Below are positions 30,329 through 41,539 of a DNA stretch of 64,000 nucleotides, in pieces. Under the pieces are notes generated by a model. The model saw only the letters and a program-made list of their open reading frames with translations. It did no database searches and was not told the origin of the DNA. The translations under genes were made by a program, and so were the position numbers. Within the stretch, counting starts at the first letter, position 1. The number at the start of each line of letters is the position of its first letter. The DNA is from Dermatophagoides farinae (lineage: Eukaryota > Arthropoda > Arachnida > Sarcoptiformes > Pyroglyphidae): contig NC_134678.1 of the NCBI RefSeq assembly GCF_024713945.1, forward strand, positions 2,480,001 to 2,544,000, read 5' to 3'.

Positions 30329-32358
30329 CCACAAATATACACACACACACAAAACAGACATGTGAAAAATTTGGTAACCATCATCCATAACAACCATATA
30401 AAACGTTTCACACACACACATACACACACCTCCAATATCTGGGGTGGGCACCGTACTGGAACTGTTTGATTCTGATGCCTTTGCAAGGGCTGTATGTTTT
30501 TTTCATTTATCCATAATAAACGTATGTATCAATGCAAACGGAATGTTACTGGAAAAATGTTGGGTGGCCATTCTTTTGTTTGCGTATGTTTTTTTTCCAG
30601 TCATCAAATAACATCAAAAAAAAAATTCGACTACTACTGCTATCCTACTAGAAGTTCAGAATAATGAGACAAATTCTTTTTCTTTCTATTCATGTGTTTG
30701 TTTGGAATCTAGATGAATCTGGCTTGCTTGCTTGAAGCGTTAAATGTTCCATAAGTTTCTCACCGATGTGTTTTATACGAATGGAACATGACCGCCCTAT
30801 TCATCACCAACGGTATTATTAATTATTATTTTTATATACCCTAATTATTTGATTTCATCGTCATCATCATCACTATTGAATGCAATCTAATGTAAAAAAG
30901 GCAGAATTCTTTTTTTTCTCTTTCTCTCTATCTCTCTTACACCTTTCGACGCCATTTTTCTGGCTCGATCTTCTTGTTTTGTGAATGAATTTCAAATCCA
31001 TTAACCATCACTGTATATACCAGTGTTGTTTTCATTTATTAAACTAAATCATCAAACAACAACAAACCGATGGTGGTCACCCGACTTTAAACATGGAATA
31101 GTACGCTTCACCATTAACCAATCTTTCTCTCTCGGTGTGTGTGTGTGTAAATGTGAGTTTCTTTTTCATTTACTATTGTTGCAAAGAATTTATTCCTCCT
31201 TTATTCGATTCTATCCATTTATTCATCGATTGATGAAACATAGTAGGGTGAGTTTATTTTTTTTACACAGGCGCGTAATTTTTTTTTTAAATTTATTTAT
31301 TGAAAACCAGAAAATTGAATACACACCTATTCGAATCATATCCGGTTATTTAGTATTATTTGGTTATTATGAAGGTCCCGTAAGTTTTGTATAAAAATAA
31401 CTCTTTTTTCACCCTTCTTAATCGACAACGGCTGCTACGGTAGATTAATTAACCTTATACACACACACAAAAGAGTTTGACCTGTCAGGTTATTAGCCAA
31501 AAAGTTATCCATTCAGTTTAACCACATTGCTACTACCAATTTCTGTATGGTATTAACTTATAAATAACAGAGATGATTACCACGCCCAATCACTGAAATA
31601 TAATCAAATTGTGCAATATAAACGTAATGAAATTATACTTTATTACACATTTTGATGCCACTTTATATGAGATCTATGTTGTTATCTATGAGATAACTTA
31701 TTCAAATATGACGTACAATATAAAAAAATGGCTATATTCACATCAATGTGTTGTGTAATGTATGTGTTTGTTCAAATAGTATTCACTTTCTGGCTTTCTT
31801 TCCCCCTCATCATCATCATCATCATCATCATTCTTTACTATTCTCATCCTCCTCACATATACAAACACATTGCTACTGTTGTTTGTCTCTTTAAATGTAG
31901 CCATTTAATAATTCTTTTTCATTCGTTCGATATATCCCAGGAAAAAATAGTTGCACACATATACACACATAAAGAAAGCAATAGAGTCGCGATACATACA
32001 TGAAAAAAAAACCAGCCCCAGCGATATCTCAATCTCTCTCTCTTTGTATTCACTCTCTTCTCAAATGTTTTCGAACTGACTTTTTTTGCAAAAAAAAAAA
32101 TTTTTTTTTTTTTTGTTGCTGGTTGGTCGATTTGGTTTGGGAAGCAACAACAACATTGCAACAAAGAAATATTGTAACCAACCGCCAAATGCATGGTTTG
32201 GTGTTTGTATCTCTGTATCTCTGTATCTCTTGTATGTGTGTGTGACAGAAAAATGTGCCATGTCTCTTTTTCCGTATTACACATGCATTATATTGGTTTG
32301 CTCCTCTTCCTTTCTTTTCACCCCCTCAAAAAAAAAAATCTTTCGCTTGCTCCATCTA

Positions 32359-32362
<4 letters not shown>

Positions 32363-32405
<43 letters not shown>
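32363..32405. repeat. (TC)21 microsatellite
   Basis: Uninterrupted pyrimidine dinucleotide array, the longest dinucleotide repeat in the window. It is mirror-symmetric and could form triplex DNA. Confidence 0.95.
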
Positions 32406-32409
<4 letters not shown>

Positions 32410-33239
32410 CTCATTCGCCATCTTCAATTCTCATTCAATTAGGTTCCATTTGCTCGAGTTACTCCGTCTATTCTCGTTTATTTTTTTTTCATCATGTATA
32501 TACTCAAAAAAAAAAAAAATACAATATATACACCATTGATGAAACAAACACTCTGTATTGCCGTACTATTGCTGTGTGCTTGGTATTATAACTATTAAAA
32601 TGAACAAAAAAAAACAACAACAACAACAACAACAAACAAGAGTCCAAAATAATAATAACAACAAAAACAACAGCATCATCATCATTCACCAAAACCAAAA
32701 ATGATTGGACCAAGATATTGAGTGAAGATGGTAAAAAAAAAAAAATATATAAGGTGGTTCACAATCACACACACACACACACACATATAACAGATGAATA
32801 AAAAAAACAGAAAAGAGAAAAGGACAACAACCACCAATGAAAATCTACGGAAACATCTTGTTTTTCTTGTTGTGGTGCTTTATTGTATACACATCCGGAG
32901 CTATTCATATAATCAGTAATCATTTTTTTTTGAGTAAAAAAAATGTATAATGAAATCAACATAAAATATTTTGCTCATTATTTTTATAAGGTTTTTTTGT
33001 TGTTGTTGTTGTTGTTATTGTTGTTATTGCTGAATGGGGATATACTTATTTCAATGGTTATAATAATTGGATTGGATACTAAACACCATCTTCTCATTGC
33101 CAATATGATTGGCATGTGATGAGTGTGTGTTTGCATGCATGTATATGGTAAGCTCAATCTATCCTGCGACGAATTTTGTTGTTGTTGTTGTTGTTGTTGT
33201 TTCAAATAGAAATGTAAAATGTAAAAAAAAAATTGTGAA

Positions 33240-33282
33240 TGCCAATGATGATGATCATCACCATCTCTCATCATCATTGGCA
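33240..33282. repeat. Perfect 15-bp inverted repeat
   Basis: 33240-33254 is the exact reverse complement of 33268-33282 with a 13-nt loop. The arms combine a unique TGCCAA end with GAT/CAT triplets. A second, shorter inverted repeat with the same GCCAAT core lies nearby at about 33100. Confidence 0.75.
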
Positions 33283-33647
33283 AACATCATTGGGTACTAC
33301 CGTCATTATTTGCTATGTTTTAAGACTGTATAATAATAACGAAAAAAAACACACACAAAGAGAGAGAGAGAGATAGAGAAAACCAAAGTAAATCAAGATT
33401 GAGGAAAATGATGAAGAAAAAAAAATATTCATCTCTGCCGTATATATATTGTTAGTCTGTTTGGTTTGATGATAATAGGTGGAATGATGTTAACAAATTT
33501 AAAACCAATAGATTGATTAAATTCAAAATTCCATTTGATTTGCCAACAAGAATTTTGTGAAAATAAAAATTTCATTTTCTTTTTCTCTATAAATATCTGT
33601 GAGTATTTTATGTAAATTTTGGTGTCCAAAACAATAATGCCATTGAA

Positions 33648-33670
33648 CACCACCACCACCACCACCACCA
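33648..33670. repeat. (CAC)n triplet repeat
   Basis: Between seven and eight tandem CAC/ACC units. Confidence 0.85.
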
Positions 33671-36600
33671 AGGCCTATTGCAGACACACCTCTCTTAAAA
33701 AAAACTACAAATCAACGACAAATTTTCATCCTCCTCTTTTTTATCATCATCATCATCATCATCCTTAATGATCAGTATAATTTTGTGTTGCTTTCACATC
33801 ACAATGTATGTTTTCCATGGTTTGATTTTTGTTGTTGGTTAAGCCAAGTCGTCGGTATGTTGATGTTGATGATGATGATGATGATGAGTATCCGAAATGT
33901 CGAGACATACGATGATGGTTGATTTTTTTTTTTTTTTTTTTTGATCAGTTTAATGTTGTTGTTGTAATTGTGTGTGTGTTTGTGATTAACCTTAAAGAAC
34001 ACATTTTTTTTAAATATTCGATTCGTTATTTGAAAATGTGATATATGAAAAAAAAAATAAAATTTTATATTTTGGTGAACATTTGATTTAAATCGTCTTA
34101 TTGAATTCAATTGAAAAAAAAATTATTCAATTCAAAGTTCATTTCAAATGGTCAATTCGGTTAGTTTGTTGTACTGGTATTCAATTTTTTTTTATTATTA
34201 TTATTATTATTAAACATCTACATCATTTCCATCTGCTGAAAACAAAACAAAACAAAACAACGGTATTGGTCATCATAATAGGCCCCATAAGGTAGCTAAA
34301 TAAGACACAAGTCTCTTTTTAATTTATTCAATAAAAATATTATTATTTTGATGAATGATCAGGGCTGCAACAACAAATGTGTCTATATATTATAGCCCAA
34401 TCATCATCAATATCTTTTGTTGTTGTTTTTTTTTTTTTTGATTCGATGTCGCCATCGTCGTTTCATCATCATCATCATCAAGAAACTAAACCGAAATATA
34501 TAAAAAAAAAATCCAAAGCTCAAGCTGCTCTATTTGCTGTGTATGTTTAATGTGAGTCTATTTGTTGAAATGGCGAGCTCGCCTTTTTTTATTATTATTA
34601 TTATTTCTACCAAATATAACACGAATGAACCTCTGTATTTTGTTTTGCGTATAGAGTATTTTGGTTTGATGGATTCTCTTCCCAAAATAATAATAATAAT
34701 AATAATACAAGTCACTGAAAGGAAGAAAAAAAAATTTTCTTTCGTTTTCATTTTTTTTTCTATATTTTCGTTTGATTTTGTCTGTGTGTGTGTGTATTAT
34801 GGTTTGTCGGTGGTGGTGGTGGTGCTGCTGCTGCTGCTGTTGTCTATCTTTTTGTTACCATTTTACAATTTAGAGAGCCAATATTCTAATACGTTTGATT
34901 CAAAAAAAAAACAACAGAAAAAAAACTAAGAATTTTTTTTCCTGAAAAGAATCAGTCATATCATTTGCCATGAACTATTTTGATTCATCATCATTATCAT
35001 CATAATCATCATCAATATGAAAATGAGAATAACATTTGATGAACCTTGGAGAGAGAGAAAGAAAAAAAAATATTCAAATTCAAATGATCCATGAATTTTC
35101 TTTGTCCAGAATTGAATGTTTTTTTTTCTTTAGGACCGACCAAATGATGAAGACAAGAAGCATGAAGATAGCATCAGCAATTTTTCAGTTGTTTCTTGAA
35201 GAAAAAAAAATTATAAAAAAGAAATGAAAGAAAAAAACTATCGAACCACTAGCACACCCTGATACTACCACCGCTATTACGACACAACATTACGAACTAC
35301 TCGATTCTTTTCTTTTCATATTGTTGTTATTGGTTGGTATTTTTTTTTCTCTTGTTGTTGTTGTTGTTGTTGTTGTTGTTATTGTCAAATGTGGTGTATA
35401 TTTACAAAAAAAAAAAATATATTTTGGTGAGTGAGTAAAGTAAATGTGTGTGTGTGTATGTTTAAGGGAGGCAGCAAAGTGAATAAGTGAGTATTGTATA
35501 TTGTGAGTGAAATGAGTGAGTGAGTTTTGTTTCCTAAACGAATATAATTTAATGATATTATTATTATCACACATTCATTGATAATGTGTTTCTGTTATTT
35601 GTGTTGTTGTTGTTTTTGTTGTTAACGAATCATCATCATCATCATTCATCTTTGATGGCCAATATTTTTGATATTTAATCATCATGATGATTTATAATTG
35701 ATTCTGTTAATTTTTTTGAAAATTAATCCAACTAAATATTGATTCAAAATCTTTAAATCAGCTACAATAATTTCATTGGCCACACACACACACCTGGTTC
35801 TCAATATTCGTTTTTGTGTGTGATATTTTTCTTATTTAAGTGTCTAATTTCAAGTTTTGATTGGAAAATATTTTGTTATTTTTTTTTTAATAATCCAAAC
35901 GCCCAATTATCAACAAAATAAAAATCGAATCAACAACAATATAATCATACAAATACACATTGTGTATATTATTACAAATCAATTTAATTTCTTTCTGATC
36001 AATTATCATCATCATCATCATCGTCGTCGTCATCGCCAATAGTCAATATCATGGTATGTTCATCAAATTGTAAGAAATTATTTGGAAAAAAAATCATAAA
36101 AACACACACGACAACGATAAATGGTAAAAGAAAATTTTGTATATGTGTGTGTGTGTAACCAACCGACATTTATGATGATGACGATGCTCATTGATCATAA
36201 TAAGCATCCATCTTGTTTTTTTTCAACAAATTCATATATTCAATTTAATGTATAGTGATATAGTCGATTTTAAGCTTCTTGAATGTTGGTTTTTTTCTAC
36301 ACTTTTGTGTGTGTGTGTGTGTGATTTATCCATCAATTGTCGTTCTTGGTTACTGTTTTCTTTTTTTGGCGTCATTTCCAATTCATGCATCTCACAATAT
36401 ATTTATTTATTATATTATCACATTGGCTATGTTGTAGTATTTTTTTTTCTCTCTTTATCATCATTGCAATCATTGGCGTCATCAATGAAATTAAGCAAAT
36501 TTTCCTTGTTGTTTTTTTTTATTCATAATAATAATCTTCATTGATATCATCATTATTCTTGATGAAAATGTGTATATGTTTTCCATACAGTCATGATGTT

Positions 36601-39600
36601 CATTCAATCTTCATCATGTGTTGACCTTTGTCCTAACACAGCTTTGAGCTCCCCCCTCTTTATTAAATTTTTCTGATTATTACATTTATATAATTTTAAA
36701 AAATAAACTAAAGTATAATTATCATCATCATTCCATAATAATGACCATCATTGTCATTATTATTGAATGAAAATGGTGAAAATGTCAAGTCTGTAGACAA
36801 TTTACAGCTTGTGGTGTTCGTAGTATGTATATTCATTCATCATTAGATGAATTAATTCCATCTTTGAATTCTATTTTTTCTCTTTTGCTCTAAGATCGTT
36901 CATTTTTTACACACACAATAATGAACAATTGTTTGCCATAAAATAAAACACATACATATAGACATATATAACATATATACAAACCAAAATCGGATGGATG
37001 AATGAATAGATAGATAGTGAACATTACATTTTGATTACAACAAGATGTGTGTTGTCTATCTATCTTTTTTACTTCTGTCTGTCCATTTTTTTTGTATGAA
37101 TATATATGCTTATGTTTGTGTATGAGTGTGTGTGCATGAGTGAATGTAATCAAGCGAAACCAGAAATCGTTAAATCCGGTCTTTGGGCAACATTTTCAAT
37201 ACACCCATGACCATCATCATCATCATCATTTTTGTTTCTAATGGTGACAATAGAGAGTTTTCAATAAAGAATTTTTTTTTCTCATTTACACTATACGAAT
37301 GTCGACTAAAAAACTTTAATGAAATCGTTCCATTATATTACATTATAGTAGTATGGGGAAGGGGGCGTTTTCCGTTCTAGGTGTCAAATGATGATATTGA
37401 TTATGATGATGTCAAAAAAAACCAATATACAACCAGTATATGGATCTAATATTATCATCAATCGAATCAGAAGATGATGAGAGGAGATACCTTTTTTTCA
37501 ACTTTTTTATTATTTACTACTAGATATGCCTCATCATCACGAGCATCATCATCCTTTATTGATGACCTGACGCCAATCGTAGGCGTCTTCTTTAGTGTTG
37601 TTGTTGTTGTTGTTCTTGTTTCTGTTATTATTACGATGATGATAATGATGTTGTTGTTGTTGTTATTATATGGACTTTTTTTTGATTCCAATTTCAAATC
37701 AACATGATGATAGAACAACTGAGTAAAATATAAAGAAAAAGAAATTATTCAGAAATTTGGCCAGTTATGCTGGTTTTTTTTCCATCGTTTATACTCGTCA
37801 AAATTTTCTCCACACGAGTGGTGATGATGTGTTCTGGTCGCAAAGAGTTACATATTTTTGTTAGTGCTGGTTCATCATCATAGAATGTTGAATTGAAAAG
37901 ATTTGAGCACGACAACAACAATCATGATCTTTTTTCTCAATGTGAACGTAATCGTAACATCTTTGGTTTGGTTAAATTTGCCAATGATGATGATGATGAT
38001 GATGACCCTCTTATGCATTTATCCACAACAGTGTCTTTTATATATAATTGAGCCGATCGGTTTATAGCTTATCAGACCTCTCTCTTTTCTACCTCACTTT
38101 ATCCATATCAAACACTGTTTTTTAAACTAAATCAGTTTGTCTCAAATCAATTTTTGTTTTTTTTCTGTTTATAATATTGCTGGGTGCTTGGCTGTATTAT
38201 TATTATTATTATTATCATCATCCAGAAGTTAAAATATAACAAACTCAAAAAACAGACGACCTGTTCTTTTTCCGTTGAATGAAAGAATAAGGGTTAACAT
38301 TTGATAGGATTAATATATTGTTGAATTGAAATGAAAAATGCCACGTAAACAAGATTTTTTTTAAAAAACTCAAATATAAAGATAACCGGCCACAATGATG
38401 GTGAATAGTGTCCGGTCAAGTTTCATACATTTTTTTTTCATTCATTCATAAAGTTATGGATAATTTTTTTTGTTCATCTAGCAATTGATGAGCAATGGGA
38501 AATTTTGATGCGTATAAATCTATGTAGATGGCAGATTTGTTGGATATATCCCATTCTATAAGGGGAAAAGATAAATGATTGTCATCATCATCAATATATT
38601 TTACATTTATACATTGTTATAATTATCATCATTGTCAATGGATTTGTTGTATTATATTTTTTATTTATTATTATGATGAAAATATATGTGAATTTTCGAT
38701 ATAATATCATTATTACACAGATACATATAGATCATTTACAATGATAAAATACAAATATAATCATTGTAATAATAATAATAATGAAAACAAATACGACAAA
38801 CACTCATATATATCACGTTCATCATCAACCATGGAAACAACCAATCAAATCAACAAAAAAAAAAAATCTTTGAAAGTTGCCTTTTTTCCAACAAAAATAA
38901 AATGAAAACTTTCTTTGGACCTAGAAACATTTCTATAAAACTATAGAGCTATACACACAGACCAAGACCACCAAGCCTGTCTTCGGTCCCTTCAGTAGAG
39001 TAGTCGTCGTCGTAGTCGATTCTTGAATCGTAATGCAACATTTGTTTTTCGTTCATTTTCTAAATAGTTTACTTTCGGTTTTTTTTTAAATGCCTGTTTT
39101 GGTCCATAATTTTATTTCTTGTTTTCTTTTTCTTTTGTTTTTGTTTCAGGCCGATCATTTTTTTTTCCAGGTCTCTATGGATGATCGGTGTGTGTGTGTG
39201 TGTGTGTTATACACGTTCAACGTATGTAGAGACTTTATCACTAATTCCGTCAATTATCATAACCCTCTTTGGTGGTATATTTTACCAATCAGTCTTTGTT
39301 ACAAGTTTAACGTATGCGACAAGAAATTTCCAATGGCTACCGATAGAAGGTGTTGTTAAATTTTTCAATTTTCATTCTTTTTTCGAGTGTTTGATGTTTG
39401 TATACATCCAATTTTTGTACACACACACAAAAAAAAAATAACTACGGTTTTTTTTTTGTAATATGTGAAATTCTTTGTTTCACATAGAAAATCATTCTAT
39501 TCCGAATGGAATTTATCAGTGTATATAATGGATGAACTTTACTTATAGATTACTAATATCACATTTTATGCATATATAAAATATTCTGGCCAATTCAAGT

Positions 39601-39774
39601 CTGGAAAACTTTCCAACTTTGTTATGTTTGTTCGGATTTCGAGAAACAACTCGATCGTTTTTCTTCATGATCATCATCATCATCTTCTTCCACACTTTTT
39701 CTAATTCACATTTTTCGGTTCGTCACCAGAAACTAAAATGGCTATGGATATATGCCTTTTTTTCTGCTTTTTAA

Positions 39775-39826
39775 TGCTGCTGCTGCTGCTGCTGTTTTAA
39801 CATTTTCAACAATCCACATCTATCCA

Positions 39827-39857
<31 letters not shown>
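39775..39857. repeat. (TGC)n and (TAA)n triplet arrays
   Basis: Between six and seven TGC units at 39775-39794 are followed by ten TAA units at 39828-39857. Confidence 0.85.
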
Positions 39858-39858
<1 letters not shown>

Positions 39859-40257
39859 GACATCATCATCATTCAAAATTCACTTACTCTCTCTCACTTC
39901 CTCCCTCCCTCTCTTTTTTCTTTTTTTTTTTTTTTTTTTTTGACAGCGACAAAATACACGGCCTGACTCTTTTCTTCCTCTATGTCCTTTTACAATTTAC
40001 TTAAACACCCTCCCTCCCTCCTTCCTCAATCAAATCCGTATTCTGTCGCTCACTTTTTTTTCAATGATATGTGAATTACATACGTTTATTTTACACACAT
40101 ACACACACATATATTCTCCTCAATCCCAAAGTATTTTGGTATATATTGAAGTGATGGTGTGAGTAATTTTTTTTTCGATATTTCGTCTGCTCCTCATTTG
40201 CTCTTTCTCTCCCTCGTTTTATTTGTTGTTGTTGTTGTTGTTGTCGATGCTGATTTT

Positions 40258-40260
<3 letters not shown>

Positions 40261-40289
<29 letters not shown>

Positions 40290-40303
40290 TTGTTGTTGTT
40301 GTT
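40261..40303. repeat. Compound (GAT)n(GTT)n triplet array
   Basis: About nine GAT units run straight into five GTT units. Confidence 0.85.
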
Positions 40304-41449
40304 ATATCTTCTTCTGTCGCTTTAATATCTGTATATGTGTGTTTGGTTCGATGGTGTCTCCAACAACAAACTCAATTCGCTCAAAGGCCGTGTATATTCA
40401 CATTTTTTTTTCTTTTCTCGTATTGGCATATACACACACACACACACATTAAAACCAATGGATAGCGCTTTGGCTATTGCTTGTGATTTTATATTTTTCT
40501 CCCTTATTACTTTGTGATGAATGAATTGTAATGTATGTATGGTTATAGCTTTAATCTATGTAATGTTGTCGCACTGTCTATGTGTTGTTTTTGTTGTTGT
40601 TGTTGTTGTTGAGCCAAACAAAACAAAAAAAAACTCGACGCCATTTTGTTATTTTCTTATGTGTTGGTGTTTTCCGATGTGTGGTCTTATTATTATTATT
40701 ATTATTTTTTGTTGTTGTTGTTTTTGATTCAATCATTTTGCCACCATCACATCGGTTGTGTTAATCATCCTAACCAATTTTTTTTTGTTCAGTTTCCATT
40801 TTTTTTTCTGTAATCTGTTCATCTTGTTTTGACTAAATAAATTCATTTATTTAGAATTTGGGTTCCCATCTAGTGTGTGTATAATAATGTACATTGTTGC
40901 ATTCGGTATGTAATTGCAAAAAAAATTGTATGTTTTGAAATTGATTCAATTTGATCTGGTAATTTGTTGATTGTTTTTTTTCTGTTGTTCGGGTTTAAGT
41001 AAATTATTGTGTGTTGTTGATTTTTCTCATTTTAAATGACTTGTATACGTGTATTGTTTATATTTTTTTTTTTTTTATTTTCTTCCTTTGATTATCTGAT
41101 TTCATTTCCAGCTTTATCCATTTCCTTTTTTTTTCGCATTATCATTTTTCGATTGATTGGTATACCTTTGTTGTTTGTTAGTGAGTTCTCTTTTTATGTA
41201 TGTGTGTATGTGTGTGTTGAAAGGAATGTTGTCCTCATCGTTGATGTTTTAAATTTATCTCAAAAAATGATAATGATGATGATGACGACGACGACAACTC
41301 CATCCAACGATTATTATAATAATGGTCATGATTATTGTTGTCAAAGACTAAGACTATCATCTTTTTCTCAGTTTATTTATATTTATTTTTATCGGAAAAT
41401 TAATATAAATTTTTTTTCAATTTTTATCATTTATTTTCAAAAATTATAG

Positions 41450-41539
41450 TGGACCTGTGAGCTTGGCGACTCGATTCTTAGAGCCGTCAGCTAACACAAG
41501 TTCGCAATTGCAGCAAAAAAGCAACATAATTTCGTGGAT
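41450..41539 (+). other. Candidate 5' UTR exon segment of the Tousled-like kinase
   Basis: A pyrimidine-rich tract ending in ATTATAG at 41449 looks like a 3' splice site 90 nt before the chosen ATG. An in-frame stop at 41492-41494 shows the segment is untranslated in the kinase frame. If correct, the true promoter and first exon lie upstream across an intron of unknown length. Confidence 0.45.

Larger units (their letters stand above)
26581..41449. other. Gene-poor microsatellite-rich stretch before the kinase gene
   Basis: Same texture as the preceding stretch, with (TC)21 at 32363-32405, GTT, CAC, TAA and GAT arrays, 21 T at 39921-39941 and several hairpins. GC-richer islands at about 26590-26640, 30430-30489, 37491-37589 and 38963-39059 can be read as splice-bounded exons on the minus strand but match no family I know. 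The kinase downstream probably begins with a spliced 5' UTR exon somewhere in this stretch. Confidence 0.45.

Noticed and set aside
39181-39441. An 86-codon plus-strand frame that looks like a membrane protein
   Set aside because: It begins in a GT repeat and ends in a CA/poly-A tract, and hydrophobic composition is expected from AT-rich DNA. The other two plus frames look about equally protein-like, so there is no real support.
39600-39690. Protein-like minus-strand readings near the start of the poly-CAT tract
   Set aside because: All three frames look equally plausible by eye, which shows that this impression is not evidence in this AT-rich DNA; no splice or start context separates them.
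41036-41449. A 137-codon open frame just upstream of the kinase start
   Set aside because: It is rich in phenylalanine and isoleucine from poly-T tracts, contains repeat-coded Met-Thr runs, ends at the kinase 3' splice site and resembles no family. It reads as intron sequence.
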